Shown here piece after piece: positions 52,101 to 60,840 of a DNA stretch of 64,000 bases. Positions within the stretch are counted from its first letter, which is position 1. Each line of letters opens with the position of its first letter. The notes under the pieces are model-generated. The model had not been told where the DNA came from, ran no database searches, and saw only the letters and a program-made list of their open reading frames with translations. The stretch lies in assembly GCF_039539485.1 (NCBI RefSeq), contig NZ_BAABDF010000007.1:744001-808000 (forward strand), in the 5' to 3' direction. The position numbers and the translations under genes were made by a program. This stretch comes from Celeribacter arenosi (GTDB lineage: Bacteria > Pseudomonadota > Alphaproteobacteria > Rhodobacterales > Rhodobacteraceae).

Positions 52101-52408
52101 TGCTGGCCCCTGAGCGCATCACCATCCGGCAGGGCAGCGCCGAAGGCGCCTCTCTTGGCATCTCCCTCGACGGCATCTATGACACCGCTTCCAAAGAGGT
52201 AGATTTTCAGGGCGTCATCTCGCCGCTCTACTTTATCAACGCGCTCGGGCAGGTGGTGTCACGTCGGGGCGAGGGCCTGTTCGGGTTCAATTTCGACCTG
52301 CGAGGCGCGGCGTCCGATCCCGATGTGCGGGTCAACCCGCTCTCTATCCTGACCCCCGGTGCGCTGCGCGACATCTTCCGCCGCCGCTCGCCCGCCCAAA
52401 GCAATTAA
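49118..52408 (+). CDS. AsmA-like/DUF3971 envelope protein
   Basis: The very long protein (1096 aa) has an N-terminal membrane helix (about residues 20-45, MLWALAFVAFGALFATFGTL) and then periplasmic beta-rich repeats without catalytic residues. The C-terminal block (GVISPLYFINALGQVVSRRG, then GFNFDLRGAASDPDVRVNPL) is typical of AsmA/TamB/YhdP relatives. Such proteins form long grooved bridges for phospholipid transfer between the membranes, known for this superfamily in E. coli. Divergent from bcp; queA follows 46 bases later. Confidence 0.85.
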   Translation: MNQDADPQDPDIPPPDTHRHWSRRVMLWALAFVAFGALFATFGTLALTGREIVLPARLTERIETRINRDFDSGQVSLGRVVVMVDRNFIPRVTARNVGIRDASGVELARLNSLRAVLSREAVADFRFEPDVLRLSGAQIVIRRRVDGSFALDFGGSARTAGSGAEVLQAIDDAFLTEPLSGISRVEARELTVTLEDARTGNIWQATDASVVLSNHPDSVDITVNFALFNGTEDLSDIEISFSTQKTSLASSISLSADRVPASDFALHSPALSFLSVVNAPLSSNLRAEIDSSGTLSRMFGTIEIGAGHVDPGGGGKPIAFDGAKGYVGYDPKENRLDFAEVSLSSPTLNLSGRGHLLVSDFQGNWPQAFTGQLQLSDVRLDPLGFFEAPLAFGSGAVDLHLRLDPLRLNVGQFYLTRQGLTLRGDGRAIAHSDGWETALDLRVPVLSHADLLTLWPPLAVTKTRDWLAANLSGGVYRDLTLAFRRLPDVPKPLVEATWAFDNLTAKLLAAQPPLTGAAGYATLSQNALSFVVEAGQITAPQGGALDVAGSSFQLPDLSQKPANLEIALKSRSTVEAALSILSGKPLNALKDATFGPDVAEGQFDLSAEIAFPLKGKLQPADVTYSGTGVLSDVVSTKLIPDRRLAAKTLNVEVTQKGMEIAGPVTLDSARANGRWVKAFGAENRGLSSVTADVAIDQNFLDTFAIALPTGMFQGAAKGAVTVDLVSKQPPRFALTSDLKGATLNIPPIGWRKAAATGMTFSAKGTGGAAPGLSELTLVGDGLTARDGAVAIRAGGGLERLSFGQFAVDDWLSTSLRLDGQGAGAPPAVILEGGLLDLRKLPSGGGSGGDAHGPVTAALDTLRVSDGLRLTNLSAELAAGRDVRGVFSGYLNGEAALSGTLVPATHGPTITLTSRNAGRVVTAAGLLERAEGGAMTVTLVALPQTRTYDGRAQITDMSVLSAPSLAKLLSSISVVGLLEQLGGGGLKFTDINSEFLLAPERITIRQGSAEGASLGISLDGIYDTASKEVDFQGVISPLYFINALGQVVSRRGEGLFGFNFDLRGAASDPDVRVNPLSILTPGALRDIFRRRSPAQSN

Positions 52409-52454
52409 ATCGCCCCGAGCGGCGATCCGTGACGACCAGAAAGGCCGCGAGGCA

Positions 52455-53519
52455 ATGAAACTCTCCGATTTCGACTTTGACCTCCCCGAGGACCTGATCG
52501 CCACGCGCCCCGCACGCCCGCGCTCGTCTGCGCGCCTGCTCGTGGCCACGCCGCAGCGGATCACGGACGGCGTCGTCACAGACCTCGTCGACATTCTGCA
52601 ACCCGGTGACCGACTCGTGCTCAACGACACCAAAGTCCTGCCCGCCCGCCTTTCGGGCACCCGCGGGCGCGACACCGCGCAGGGCTGGCAGGAGGCAAAG
52701 GTCGAGGTCACGCTGCTCGAACCTCAGGCAGAGGCCGGTCAATGGCGCGCCCTCGTCAAGCCGCTCAAAAAGGTGCACATCGGAGAGGCGATCCGCTTTT
52801 CCGACGACCTCTCGGCCACTCTGCTGGGTAAAGAGGACGGGCAGGCGCTCCTGTCGTTTTCGCTCTCCGGCGAGGATTTCGACCGCGCGCTGGCCGAGGC
52901 AGGCTCCATGCCGCTGCCCCCCTATATCGAAGCGATCCGCAAAGCCGATGCGCAGGACCGCGAGGATTACCAAACCATCTGGGCGCGCAACGCGGGCGCG
53001 GTTGCCGCCCCCACCGCCTCGCTGCATTTCGACGAACCGCTTCTGGCGCGCCTGCGCGAAAAGGGCGTCGATTTTTCCTATGTCACCCTGCACGTCGGCG
53101 CGGGCACGTTTTTGCCTGTAAAGGTCGACAATGTGGACGACCACAAAATGCACGCCGAATGGGGCGAGGTCACTGACACTGCCGTGGCCGAAATCGCGGC
53201 AACCAAACGGGCAGGGGGCCGCGTCATCCCCGTGGGCACAACCGCGCTGCGCCTGATCGAAAGCGCCGCCGCAGGCGGAGAGATCGCGCCGTTTCTGGGC
53301 GAGACCGACATCTTCATCAAGCCGGGCTACCAATTCCGCGTCGCCGACGCGTTGATGACAAATTTCCACCTGCCCAAAAGCACGCTGATGATGCTCGTCT
53401 CCGCCCTCATGGGGCGCGACCGCATCCGCGAGGTCTATGACCACGCCATCGCCGCGCGCTACCGCTTCTTTTCCTATGGTGATGCCTCTTTGCTTTTGCC
53501 AGCCGCCGAATCCACCTAA
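52455..53519 (+). CDS. queA: S-adenosylmethionine:tRNA ribosyltransferase-isomerase
   Basis: QueA adds the cyclopentane ring precursor to 7-aminomethyl-deazaguanine in tRNA during queuosine synthesis. The 354-aa product shows FDFDLPEDLIATRPARPR, DRLVLNDTKVLPARL, and YVTLHVGAGTFLPVKVDN, all family marks. ATG 52455 follows GAGG. It is 46 bp behind the AsmA-like gene and 10 bp before an MFS gene, so co-transcription is likely. The other queuosine genes are not in the window. Confidence 0.96.
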   Translation: MKLSDFDFDLPEDLIATRPARPRSSARLLVATPQRITDGVVTDLVDILQPGDRLVLNDTKVLPARLSGTRGRDTAQGWQEAKVEVTLLEPQAEAGQWRALVKPLKKVHIGEAIRFSDDLSATLLGKEDGQALLSFSLSGEDFDRALAEAGSMPLPPYIEAIRKADAQDREDYQTIWARNAGAVAAPTASLHFDEPLLARLREKGVDFSYVTLHVGAGTFLPVKVDNVDDHKMHAEWGEVTDTAVAEIAATKRAGGRVIPVGTTALRLIESAAAGGEIAPFLGETDIFIKPGYQFRVADALMTNFHLPKSTLMMLVSALMGRDRIREVYDHAIAARYRFFSYGDASLLLPAAEST

Positions 53520-53529
53520 GGCTGGGCAT

Positions 53530-54825
53530 ATGAAACAGGTTCTCACCGCCTCGTCCCCCCTCCTTTTGGGCATACTTTTCCTGATGATCGGCAACGGTCT
53601 GCAGGGCACTCTGCTTGGCGTGCGCGCCGAGTTGGAAGGGTTTTCGACGACCGAAGTCTCCTTTGTGATGTCGGGCTACTTCCTCGGGTTTCTTGGCGGA
53701 TCGCGCATCGCACCGGATCTGATCCGGCGTGTTGGCCATGTGCGCGTCTTTGCGGCGCTTGCCTCCTTTATCTCCGCCGCGCTGATCCTGTTTCCCGTCA
53801 TCGCCAACCCGTGGGTCTGGATGGCGCTGCGCGTCGTGATCGGCTTCTGTTTTTCGGGCGTCTATGTCACCGCCGAAAGCTGGCTCAACAACGCCGCCTC
53901 CAACGAAACCCGTGGCAAAACGCTCTCCGCCTACCTTCTGGTGCAACTCGCAGGCCTCGTGATCGCACAGGCGATCCTGTCGCGCGGCGACCCCTCGGGC
54001 TTTGTCCTCTTTGTGATCCCCTCGGTGCTGGTCTCGATTTCCTTTGCCCCGATCCTGCTGTCGATCACCCCGACACCGCCATTCGAGACCTCCAAACCAA
54101 TGACCTTCCGCCGCCTCTACGAGGCCTCGCCACTGGGCATCGTCGGCATGTTCCTGATGGGCGGCGTGTTCTCCGCGCAGATGTCGATGGCCGCCGTTTA
54201 CGCCACACAGGCCGACTTCGATCTGGCCAAAATCTCTGCCTTCGTCGCCGCGATCTTTATCGGCGGGGCGGTGTTCCAGCTCCCCGTGGGCTACTTTTCG
54301 GACCGCATCGACCGTCGTGTCGTGATCCTTTTCGTGGCCGCGATGGGGGCCACTGCCTGTTTCGCAGGCTTCGCTCTGGCACCGGGTTACAGGGTCGCGC
54401 TGCTCATCGGGTTCATCGCGGGCGGGGCGGCGAACCCGCTCTACTCGCTCCTCATTGCCCATACCAACGACCACCTTGAAACGGACGAAATGGCCTCCGC
54501 CTCGGGCGCAATGATGTTCGTCAACGGGCTCGGATCGGTCACCGGCCCCTTGCTCGCCGGTTGGTTCATGAGCCGCGTCGGCCCGCCGGGCTACTTCCTG
54601 TTTCAGGGCCTGTTGATGGCTTCTGTCACGCTCTATGCGGTCTGGCGAACCACACGCCGCGCCTCCATCGCCGTGGAAGATACCTCGCATTATGTCGCCG
54701 TGATGCCATCGACATCACCGGTCGGCTCCGAGGTCGCTCAGGAAGTCGCCATCGAAATGGCCGAAGCCGAGGCCGAAGCAGATGCTGCAACAGAGGCCGA
54801 AACCGACCGTACAGCTGCGCAGTAA
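53530..54825 (+). CDS. MFS transporter (YcaD-like)
   Basis: The 431-aa protein has twelve hydrophobic segments with the MFS pattern and motif A-like loops (GYFLGFLGGSRIAPDLIRRV in the first half, GYFSDRIDRRVV in the second). It ends in an acidic, alanine-rich tail of about 45 residues (AEAEAEADAATEAETD) with no known fold. The substrate is unknown; a sugar- or YcaD-type exporter is likely by pattern. It starts 10 bases after queA, so it may be co-transcribed by chance of packing. Confidence 0.85.
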   Translation: MKQVLTASSPLLLGILFLMIGNGLQGTLLGVRAELEGFSTTEVSFVMSGYFLGFLGGSRIAPDLIRRVGHVRVFAALASFISAALILFPVIANPWVWMALRVVIGFCFSGVYVTAESWLNNAASNETRGKTLSAYLLVQLAGLVIAQAILSRGDPSGFVLFVIPSVLVSISFAPILLSITPTPPFETSKPMTFRRLYEASPLGIVGMFLMGGVFSAQMSMAAVYATQADFDLAKISAFVAAIFIGGAVFQLPVGYFSDRIDRRVVILFVAAMGATACFAGFALAPGYRVALLIGFIAGGAANPLYSLLIAHTNDHLETDEMASASGAMMFVNGLGSVTGPLLAGWFMSRVGPPGYFLFQGLLMASVTLYAVWRTTRRASIAVEDTSHYVAVMPSTSPVGSEVAQEVAIEMAEAEAEADAATEAETDRTAAQ

Positions 54826-54963
54826 TCCGCCCCGCCCCGTCGCATTTTGTTTCATCAGCGCAACATAAGGCACGACGTCAGGCCTTAGGGGACAATTTTC
54901 TTGCGGGCTTTGGTTGGAATTGTAACAGTTTTTTAAAACAAGGTTACCGCGTTGGAGTGAGGC

Positions 54964-55569
54964 ATGGTGAATAGTCAAAGCGGGGCAACACCCCTGAAGC
55001 CGGAAGAAGTTCTGTCGTTCTGGCTCGATGAGGTCGGGCCCGACAAATGGTACGCCAGTGACGAGGCCTTCGATGCCGAAATCCGCACGCGATTTCTCGA
55101 CGGGTGGGAGCACGCGCAGGCAGGGGCCTATTCGCTCTGGCTGACCTATCCCTCCGGGGCTCTGGCCTACATCATTCTCACCGACCAACTGCCGCGCAAT
55201 ATGTTTCGCGGAGAGGGCAAAGCCTTTTCCTCCGACCGCGCCGCGCTCGCCGCCGCCAAGGCTGCGATCGACAAAGGCTGGGATATGCGCATCGACCCGC
55301 CCGCGCGCCAGTTCTTCTACCTCCCCCTGATGCACTCGGAGGGTCAGACCGATCAGGACCGCTGCGTGCGCCTGATGTGCGAACGGCTCGAGGAATCACC
55401 CGGCAATTTGCGCCACGCACAGGCCCATCGCGAAATCATCCGCATGTTCGGCCGCTTCCCCTATCGCAACCAAGCCCTCGGGCGCGCGACCACGGCGGCA
55501 GAGCAGGCCTTTATGGACGATGGCGGATATATGCGGGTTTTGAATGCCTTGCCGCAAAAAGCGGCCTGA
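54964..55569 (+). CDS. DUF924 family protein
   Basis: The 201-aa product matches the DUF924 family, an all-helical, TPR-like fold: VLSFWLDEVGPDKWY, GALAYIILTDQLPRNMFRG, and ARQFFYLPLMHSEG. The conserved DQLPRN and PLMHSE motifs are the family's core. No function is known. The start follows GGAGTGAGGC. Its neighbours are the MFS gene and lpdA, neither of which explains it. Confidence 0.88.
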   Translation: MVNSQSGATPLKPEEVLSFWLDEVGPDKWYASDEAFDAEIRTRFLDGWEHAQAGAYSLWLTYPSGALAYIILTDQLPRNMFRGEGKAFSSDRAALAAAKAAIDKGWDMRIDPPARQFFYLPLMHSEGQTDQDRCVRLMCERLEESPGNLRHAQAHREIIRMFGRFPYRNQALGRATTAAEQAFMDDGGYMRVLNALPQKAA

Positions 55570-55714
55570 ATCCTGCCCAATCCACCTCCCGCGCCGGCAT
55601 GCGTTTCATGACGTAGCTATGCGTCACGCGAAAACCTGCCAACATGCGGGCGCCGTTGCTGCATCTTGAAGGATAGTTTAGTGTCAAACTAGTTTTCGGT
55701 GTCGGGAGGACCCT

Positions 55715-57109
55715 ATGGCAGAACAGAACTTCGATCTCGTCGTGATCGGCGCAGGACCCGGTGGATATGTCGCGGCAATCCGTGCTGCCCAACTCGGCCT
55801 GTCGGTCGCCTGTGTAGAGCGTGAAAACCTCGGTGGCATTTGCCTCAACTGGGGCTGCATCCCGACCAAGGCACTGCTGCGGTCTGCGGAAATCTACCAC
55901 CACATGGAACGCGCCAAGGAGTTCGGCCTGTCGGCAGATAAATTCTCCTTTGACCTCGACGCTGTGGTGGCCCGCTCGCGAAAAGTCGCGGCCCAAATGA
56001 ACGGTGGCATCAAAGGCCTGTTCAAAAAGAACAAAGTGACCGCCATCATGGGCGAGGCAAAAATCGCCGCCCCCGGTAAAGTGGTCGTCAAAACCGACAA
56101 GGGCGAAGAAACCCTGACCGGCAAAAACATCATCGTCGCCACCGGCGCGCGCGCCCGCGAATTGCCGGGCCTTGAGGCCGACGGCGATCTGGTCTGGACC
56201 TACCGCCATGCGCTCACACCGAAACGGATGCCGAAGAAACTTCTCGTCATCGGTTCCGGCGCCATCGGCATCGAATTCGCGAGCTTCTATAACACCTTCG
56301 GCGCGGACACGACCGTGGTCGAGGTGATGGACCGCGTCCTGCCCGTCGAGGACAAAGACATCTCCGCCTTCGCCAAAAAGCAGTTCGAAAAACAGGGCAT
56401 GAAGATCCGCGAAAAAACCACGGTGACCAAACTCGACCGCCAAAAGGGCAAAGTCATCGCCCATCTCGAAGCGGGCGGCAAAACCACAACCGAAGAGTTC
56501 GACACGGTCATTTCCGCCGTTGGCATCGTCGGGAACGTGGAGGGCATCGGCCTCGAAGAGCTCGGCGTGAAAATCGACCGCACCCATGTCGTCACCGACG
56601 AATATTGCGCCACAGGCGTGCCGGGCATCTACGCCATCGGTGACATTGCAGGCGCTCCGTGGCTGGCCCACAAAGCCTCCCACGAAGGTGTCATGGTCGC
56701 CGAAAAGATCGCCGGTCTCAAAGTCCACCCGATCAAACCGAACTCGATCGCGGGCTGCACCTACTGCCACCCCCAAGTCGCCTCTGTCGGCCTGACCGAA
56801 GAAAAGGCCAAGGAAGCAGGCCATAAAATCAAGGTCGGCAAATTCCCCTTCATCGGCAACGGTAAAGCCGTCGCCATGGGCGAAGCCGAGGGCATGGTGA
56901 AAACCATCTTCGACGAGAAAACCGGCGAATTGCTCGGCGCGCATATGGTTGGCGCGGAAGTCACCGAAATGATTCAGGGCTACGTCATCGGTCGCCAGCT
57001 GGAGACCACCGAAGAAGACCTGATGCACACCGTCTTCCCGCACCCGACGATGTCGGAAATGATGCACGAAAGCGTTCTGGCCGCCTACGGTCGCGCGCTC
57101 CACATCTAG
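55715..57109 (+). CDS. lpdA: Dihydrolipoyl dehydrogenase
   Basis: The E3 subunit re-oxidises lipoamide in pyruvate and 2-oxoglutarate dehydrogenases. The 464-aa protein has the FAD site GAGPGGYVAAIRAAQLG, the redox-active disulphide GGICLNWGCIPTKALL, an NAD-binding GSGAIGIEFASFYNTFG, and the catalytic H-P-H-P-T near the C-terminus. All key residues are intact. No E1/E2 genes are adjacent, so it may serve several complexes. A strong terminator follows. Confidence 0.96.
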   Translation: MAEQNFDLVVIGAGPGGYVAAIRAAQLGLSVACVERENLGGICLNWGCIPTKALLRSAEIYHHMERAKEFGLSADKFSFDLDAVVARSRKVAAQMNGGIKGLFKKNKVTAIMGEAKIAAPGKVVVKTDKGEETLTGKNIIVATGARARELPGLEADGDLVWTYRHALTPKRMPKKLLVIGSGAIGIEFASFYNTFGADTTVVEVMDRVLPVEDKDISAFAKKQFEKQGMKIREKTTVTKLDRQKGKVIAHLEAGGKTTTEEFDTVISAVGIVGNVEGIGLEELGVKIDRTHVVTDEYCATGVPGIYAIGDIAGAPWLAHKASHEGVMVAEKIAGLKVHPIKPNSIAGCTYCHPQVASVGLTEEKAKEAGHKIKVGKFPFIGNGKAVAMGEAEGMVKTIFDEKTGELLGAHMVGAEVTEMIQGYVIGRQLETTEEDLMHTVFPHPTMSEMMHESVLAAYGRALHI

Positions 57110-57131
57110 GCGTCACCCCAATCGACCCTCA

Positions 57132-57162
57132 AACCCCGCGCCACCCGCGCGGGGTTCTTTTG
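57132..57162 (+). terminator. Terminator after lpdA
   Basis: A 9-bp stem AACCCCGCG/CGCGGGGTT (57132-57140 with 57148-57156) followed by CTTTTG. Confidence 0.85.
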
Positions 57163-57480
57163 TGTCTGCGCCCCGCGCGCGCCATCCAGACCCGTCCAGC
57201 ACCCCGTTTCAGATCAAACCCGGACACCTCGCCGATTCCCATCCCTCTGAATTTGACGGCAAAAACAGGGCAAAAGGTGCAAAATATCGCGGGTTTAGCG
57301 CACAAAATGGCGAAACAGCGCCCTTTGTCTCCGTCCGCTCTACAATGCCAGACCTGTCTTATTTGTGCCCCGATTCATGGTTTACGGGACGTTAATTCAC
57401 CCAGGTGTTTGCAGGCATTCTGATCGTTCCGGTCCGTGCACTTTTTGCAAACACCACCGTAAATAGACAGGAGTCCAGAC
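57163..57480 (+). promoter_or_regulatory. Long upstream region of the VPLPA-CTERM gene, with inverted repeat
   Basis: This 318-bp region has no convincing gene. It carries a perfect 10-bp inverted repeat, GGTGTTTGCA (57404-57413) and TGCAAACACC (57446-57455). The arms are 42 bp apart start to start, about four helical turns. The arms could be half-sites for a regulator or fold into a hairpin in the messenger. An AT-richer stretch around 57375-57400 (GGGACGTTAATTCACC) may hold a promoter. The start codon is preceded by AGGAG. Confidence 0.55.
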
Positions 57481-58053
57481 ATGAGCGGACGTTCTAAATC
57501 CATCCTTGCTGCCGCCTTGATCGCGGCGGCTCCCCTGATCGCCAGCAGCGCCAGCGCGGCGACAATCACGGGTTTCACCGGTGCCTACGATATGTCCAAT
57601 TGGACGATTTCGACTGGCGGCGGGTCCGTCAACACCTCCGGCGCACCCAACAGTATCTATCTGGTCGAACCGAACAACGCCGTTGGCGGCGCGACCGTCT
57701 CGGTCACAACCACCGCCGCCAGCACCGGCATTTTCGCGTTTGATTGGAAAGTCGGCGGATCAGATTGCGGTTGGGCAACATCCTACGCGATTGTCGGTGG
57801 CGCATCGCGCGGTCTGGCCAGCAATTGTGCGTCCGGTAGCTACAATGCCGCAGTATCCGCAGGTGACGTGATCGGATTTTCGATCGTCACAAAGGACGGC
57901 ATCTTTGGATCGAACACTTTGACGATTTCGAACTTCTCGGCGCCTCAGGCCCCGAAACTCTCGGCTGTTCCGCTGCCTGCAACGGGCATGATGCTGCTGA
58001 CGGGCTTTGGCGCAATGGCTGGCTTTCGCCGCAAATCCAAAGCGAAAGCCTGA
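57481..58053 (+). CDS. VPLPA-CTERM exported surface protein
   Basis: The 190-aa protein has a signal peptide (about residues 1-26, ending SSASA) and a Ser/Gly/Thr/Ala-rich beta domain, with two cysteines (in GSDCGWATS and SNCASG) that may form a disulphide. Its sorting tail is VPLPATGMMLLTGFGAMAGF followed by RRK (from about residue 163). The tail is the recognition motif for the XrtD exosortase family, so the protein is probably processed and placed on the cell surface or in exopolysaccharide. The exosortase is not nearby. Confidence 0.88.
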   Translation: MSGRSKSILAAALIAAAPLIASSASAATITGFTGAYDMSNWTISTGGGSVNTSGAPNSIYLVEPNNAVGGATVSVTTTAASTGIFAFDWKVGGSDCGWATSYAIVGGASRGLASNCASGSYNAAVSAGDVIGFSIVTKDGIFGSNTLTISNFSAPQAPKLSAVPLPATGMMLLTGFGAMAGFRRKSKAKA

Positions 58054-58101
58054 GGTTTTACAGACAGGGGTCCCTCAAAACGACCCGCTGATCTGAACGA
58101 C

Positions 58102-58131
58102 AAAGGGAGGGGCATCGCCTCTCCCTTTTCT
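58102..58131. terminator. Terminator between VPLPA-CTERM gene and metal ATPase
   Basis: AAAGGGAG (58102-58109) pairs with CTCCCTTT (58121-58128), with TTC after. It may serve both convergent genes. Confidence 0.7.
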
Positions 58132-58155
58132 CATCGCCCCGACCACCACCCGCAC

Positions 58156-60009
58156 TCACTCGACCTTCGCGCCATGGGGGACGATCCACAAGGCGCGCAG
58201 GGCGTTCAGGATCACGGCCACGTCAATCGCCTCCTGCAACAGCGCCCCCTGAACCGGCGTCAGATACCCGAAAGCCGCCGCGATCATGCCTGCAACCGAC
58301 AGGCCGATCCCTGCGATGACGCTCTCGACCGCGATGCGTCGGGCACGGTGCGCAATATCGATCCCGATCCCGAGCCTGTCGATGCGGTCCACCAAGAGCA
58401 CAACATCCGCCGCCTCCGCCGAGGCCGCCGCCCCGCGCGCACCCATGGCCACGCCCACATCCGCCGCGGCGAGGGCAGGGGCGTCATTCACCCCGTCGCC
58501 GACCATCATAACGGGGGCATTCTTGCACTCGGTCAAAACCAGCAGCACCTTCTGGTCCGGCGTCAAACCCGCCCGCACCCCGTCAAGGCGCAGCCCCGCG
58601 CTCACCCGTTCGGCCACCGCCGCACGATCACCGGTCGCCAGCAGAATGCGGTCGATCCCGTCGCCGCGCAGCCCGTCGAGAAATCCGCCCGCCCCCTCGC
58701 GCAACGGATCGGCCATCACCAGATGCCCCGCCATGCGCCCATCGACCGCCACCGCGACCAGAACCGATCCCGCAACCCCCGCCGCATGCTCGCCCGTGGA
58801 TTGCCCGACACGGCGCGCCACAAATCCGTCGCCCCCCACGATCACGCTGCGCCCCTCGACACCGCCAACGACGCCTTCACCCGCGATCTCGGCAACCTGC
58901 GATGGCACGGGGAGGTCAAGACTGCGCGCCTTTGCCGCCGCAACGATAGCCTGCGCAACAGGGTGCTTTGATGCCTGATCGAGCGCGGCGGCAAGGCGCA
59001 GGATCTCGTCCTCTTCCATCCCTTCGTGGCTGATGATCTCGACGATCTGCGGGCGCCCATCGGTCAATGTGCCGGTCTTGTCGAGGATCAGCGTGCGCAC
59101 CCGCGCCATGGTTTCGAGCGGCCCCGCACCCTTGATCAAAACACCGAAATGCGCCGCCCGCGAAAGCCCCGCGACCAGCGCCACCGGCACCGCCAAAATT
59201 AGCGGGCAGGGGGTCGCAACCACCAGAACCGCTACCGCACGGATCGGATCGCCCGTGACCCACCACGCGCCAAAGGCGATGGCCACTGTCACGGCCAGAA
59301 ACGCCAAAGACCACCGGTCGGCCATGCGCGCCATAGGGGCCTTGGACGCCTGCGCTTCCTCTACCAGACGCACAATCCCTGCATAGGTGCTTTCCTTGGC
59401 AAGGCGCGTTGCGATCAGATCAAAGGGCTCTCCCGCATTGGTGGAGCCGCTCATCGCATCGCCCCCATTCATCAGGCGCACGGGCAGGGATTCCCCCGTC
59501 AGGGCGGAGGTGTCGACAAAGACCCCATCCGAAGTAACCGTGCCATCCACAGGCACAACATCGCCCTGCCGGATCAGGAGCACATCGCCAAGCGCGATCT
59601 CCTCCAACGGCACCTCTTCGAGACCACCGTCTTTGTGCCGCGTCGCCATGCGCGGCACACGCGACAGCAGATCGTTCATTTCGCGGCGCGCGCGCCCCTC
59701 GGCAAAGCTCTCCAAAAAGGTGCCGCCCGAATACATCACCGCCACAACCGCCGCCGCCAGCGTTTCGCCAAACAGCAACGCGGCACTCATCGACAGCGCC
59801 GCCACGATGTCCAACCCGACCTCGCCACGCCACAGACTGCGCAGGATTTCGACCAGCAGCGCGGCCAGCACCGGCACGACCCCGATGAACCAGACCGTCT
59901 GCGCAACATCGCCATGTCCCGCAAAATAAAGGCCAATGCCCACCACCAGCCCCGCAACCGCAATGATCAGCAGCGCGGTCTTCAACCGGTCGGTGCCTAA
60001 ATGGTGCAT
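58156..60009 (-). CDS. P1B-type metal-translocating ATPase, TPC type
   Basis: The 617-aa protein has the P-type core: TGES in the actuator domain, the phosphorylated aspartate in DKTGTLTDG, the HP motif in SKHPVAQAI, and GDGVNDAPAL. The membrane metal site is TPCP (ATPCPLILAVPVA) rather than CPC, and a C-terminal helix has QEAIDVAVILNALR. TPC with QExxD is the combination described for the P1B-5 group (for example Nia of Sinorhizobium), linked to nickel and iron export. There is no N-terminal heavy-metal-binding domain. ATG 60009 has AGGAAG upstream; 60030 is possible. Confidence 0.85.
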   Translation of the reverse strand: MHHLGTDRLKTALLIIAVAGLVVGIGLYFAGHGDVAQTVWFIGVVPVLAALLVEILRSLWRGEVGLDIVAALSMSAALLFGETLAAAVVAVMYSGGTFLESFAEGRARREMNDLLSRVPRMATRHKDGGLEEVPLEEIALGDVLLIRQGDVVPVDGTVTSDGVFVDTSALTGESLPVRLMNGGDAMSGSTNAGEPFDLIATRLAKESTYAGIVRLVEEAQASKAPMARMADRWSLAFLAVTVAIAFGAWWVTGDPIRAVAVLVVATPCPLILAVPVALVAGLSRAAHFGVLIKGAGPLETMARVRTLILDKTGTLTDGRPQIVEIISHEGMEEDEILRLAAALDQASKHPVAQAIVAAAKARSLDLPVPSQVAEIAGEGVVGGVEGRSVIVGGDGFVARRVGQSTGEHAAGVAGSVLVAVAVDGRMAGHLVMADPLREGAGGFLDGLRGDGIDRILLATGDRAAVAERVSAGLRLDGVRAGLTPDQKVLLVLTECKNAPVMMVGDGVNDAPALAAADVGVAMGARGAAASAEAADVVLLVDRIDRLGIGIDIAHRARRIAVESVIAGIGLSVAGMIAAAFGYLTPVQGALLQEAIDVAVILNALRALWIVPHGAKVE

Positions 60010-60061
60010 GCGCGCCTGCTTCCTTTGCATCGCTCAATCGCGACAGGGGACCCGCGAAACC

Positions 60062-60682
60062 TCATCGCTCCAAAGCTCCTTTGCCCGCAATGATCTTGTC
60101 GCGAAACTTCGCAATTCGCGAAACACGTGTGGGCGATTGTTTGGCCCCATTCAGATTGAACAGGTAGCTCCTCTGACGCCCCGGCGTGAGCGCATAAAAC
60201 GCCTCTGCCAACTCCGGATCATCGTCGAGCGCCGTGGCCAACTCCTCGGGAAAATCCGGCTGAACCGTGGTCTTGACCGGCGTGATCCCCGCCTCGGCAT
60301 AGCCCTTCGCCTCCGCCAGATAGGCCGAGATTACCGAGGCCTGCGCGGCGGGCCCATCAGAGGTCGTGAACCGGATCATGTCAGGGTGCTGCGAATTCGC
60401 CCCTTGGCGCTCCAACACCCCCTCGGGGTCCTTCATCAGCGCCGCTTTGAAAAACGTCAGCCGGAAGTTTTCGCGAAACGCCCCGATGATGACGATGTTG
60501 CGACCGGCGTGCATGTAGCACGGATGCCCCCATTTCGCCGTCTCGCTCAGCCCCGCATCGAGGCAGATCGCGCGCAGCGCCGCCAGACCGTCGGCCCAGA
60601 TCCGCGTGGAACACGCCGGCGTCTCGAACCGCGCACAGCGCCCGCATCCCTTGGCGAAATAGTCATCGACATCGGTAATCAT
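60062..60682 (-). CDS. YdeI/OmdA family protein with DUF1801-like N-terminus
   Basis: The 206-aa protein has an N-terminal DUF1801-like domain (residues about 20-110, with AKWGHPCYMHAGRNIVIIGA and a C-x2-C near the start, GCGRC) and a C-terminal YdeI/OmpD-associated tail (YALTPGRQRSYLFNLNGAK). Family members protect against some bacteriocins in E. coli but have no settled function. It is divergent from the LysR gene at 60841 with a 158-bp gap, so it may be that regulator's target. Confidence 0.82.
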   Translation of the reverse strand: MITDVDDYFAKGCGRCARFETPACSTRIWADGLAALRAICLDAGLSETAKWGHPCYMHAGRNIVIIGAFRENFRLTFFKAALMKDPEGVLERQGANSQHPDMIRFTTSDGPAAQASVISAYLAEAKGYAEAGITPVKTTVQPDFPEELATALDDDPELAEAFYALTPGRQRSYLFNLNGAKQSPTRVSRIAKFRDKIIAGKGALER

Positions 60683-60840
60683 GGTGGTCCCTGAATGTGC
60701 AATCCACCGATGACTCTATGCCCACCGCGGCCCCCCCGCAATGCCACCCGCGGCGGGGATCAAACGGTTCTGTTGTGACAAAACAGTAAAAGGGTAGCGC
60801 AAACCTTGTGCGGTTTCGAACATGTGCTAACCTGTCGCAC

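Noticed and set aside
53407..54690. 427-codon minus-strand frame opposite the MFS gene
   Set aside because: Charged, repetitive composition typical of an antisense shadow of a membrane protein gene.
55511..57103. 530-codon minus-strand open frame opposite lpdA
   Set aside because: A shadow frame produced by high-GC third positions of lpdA; no family match.
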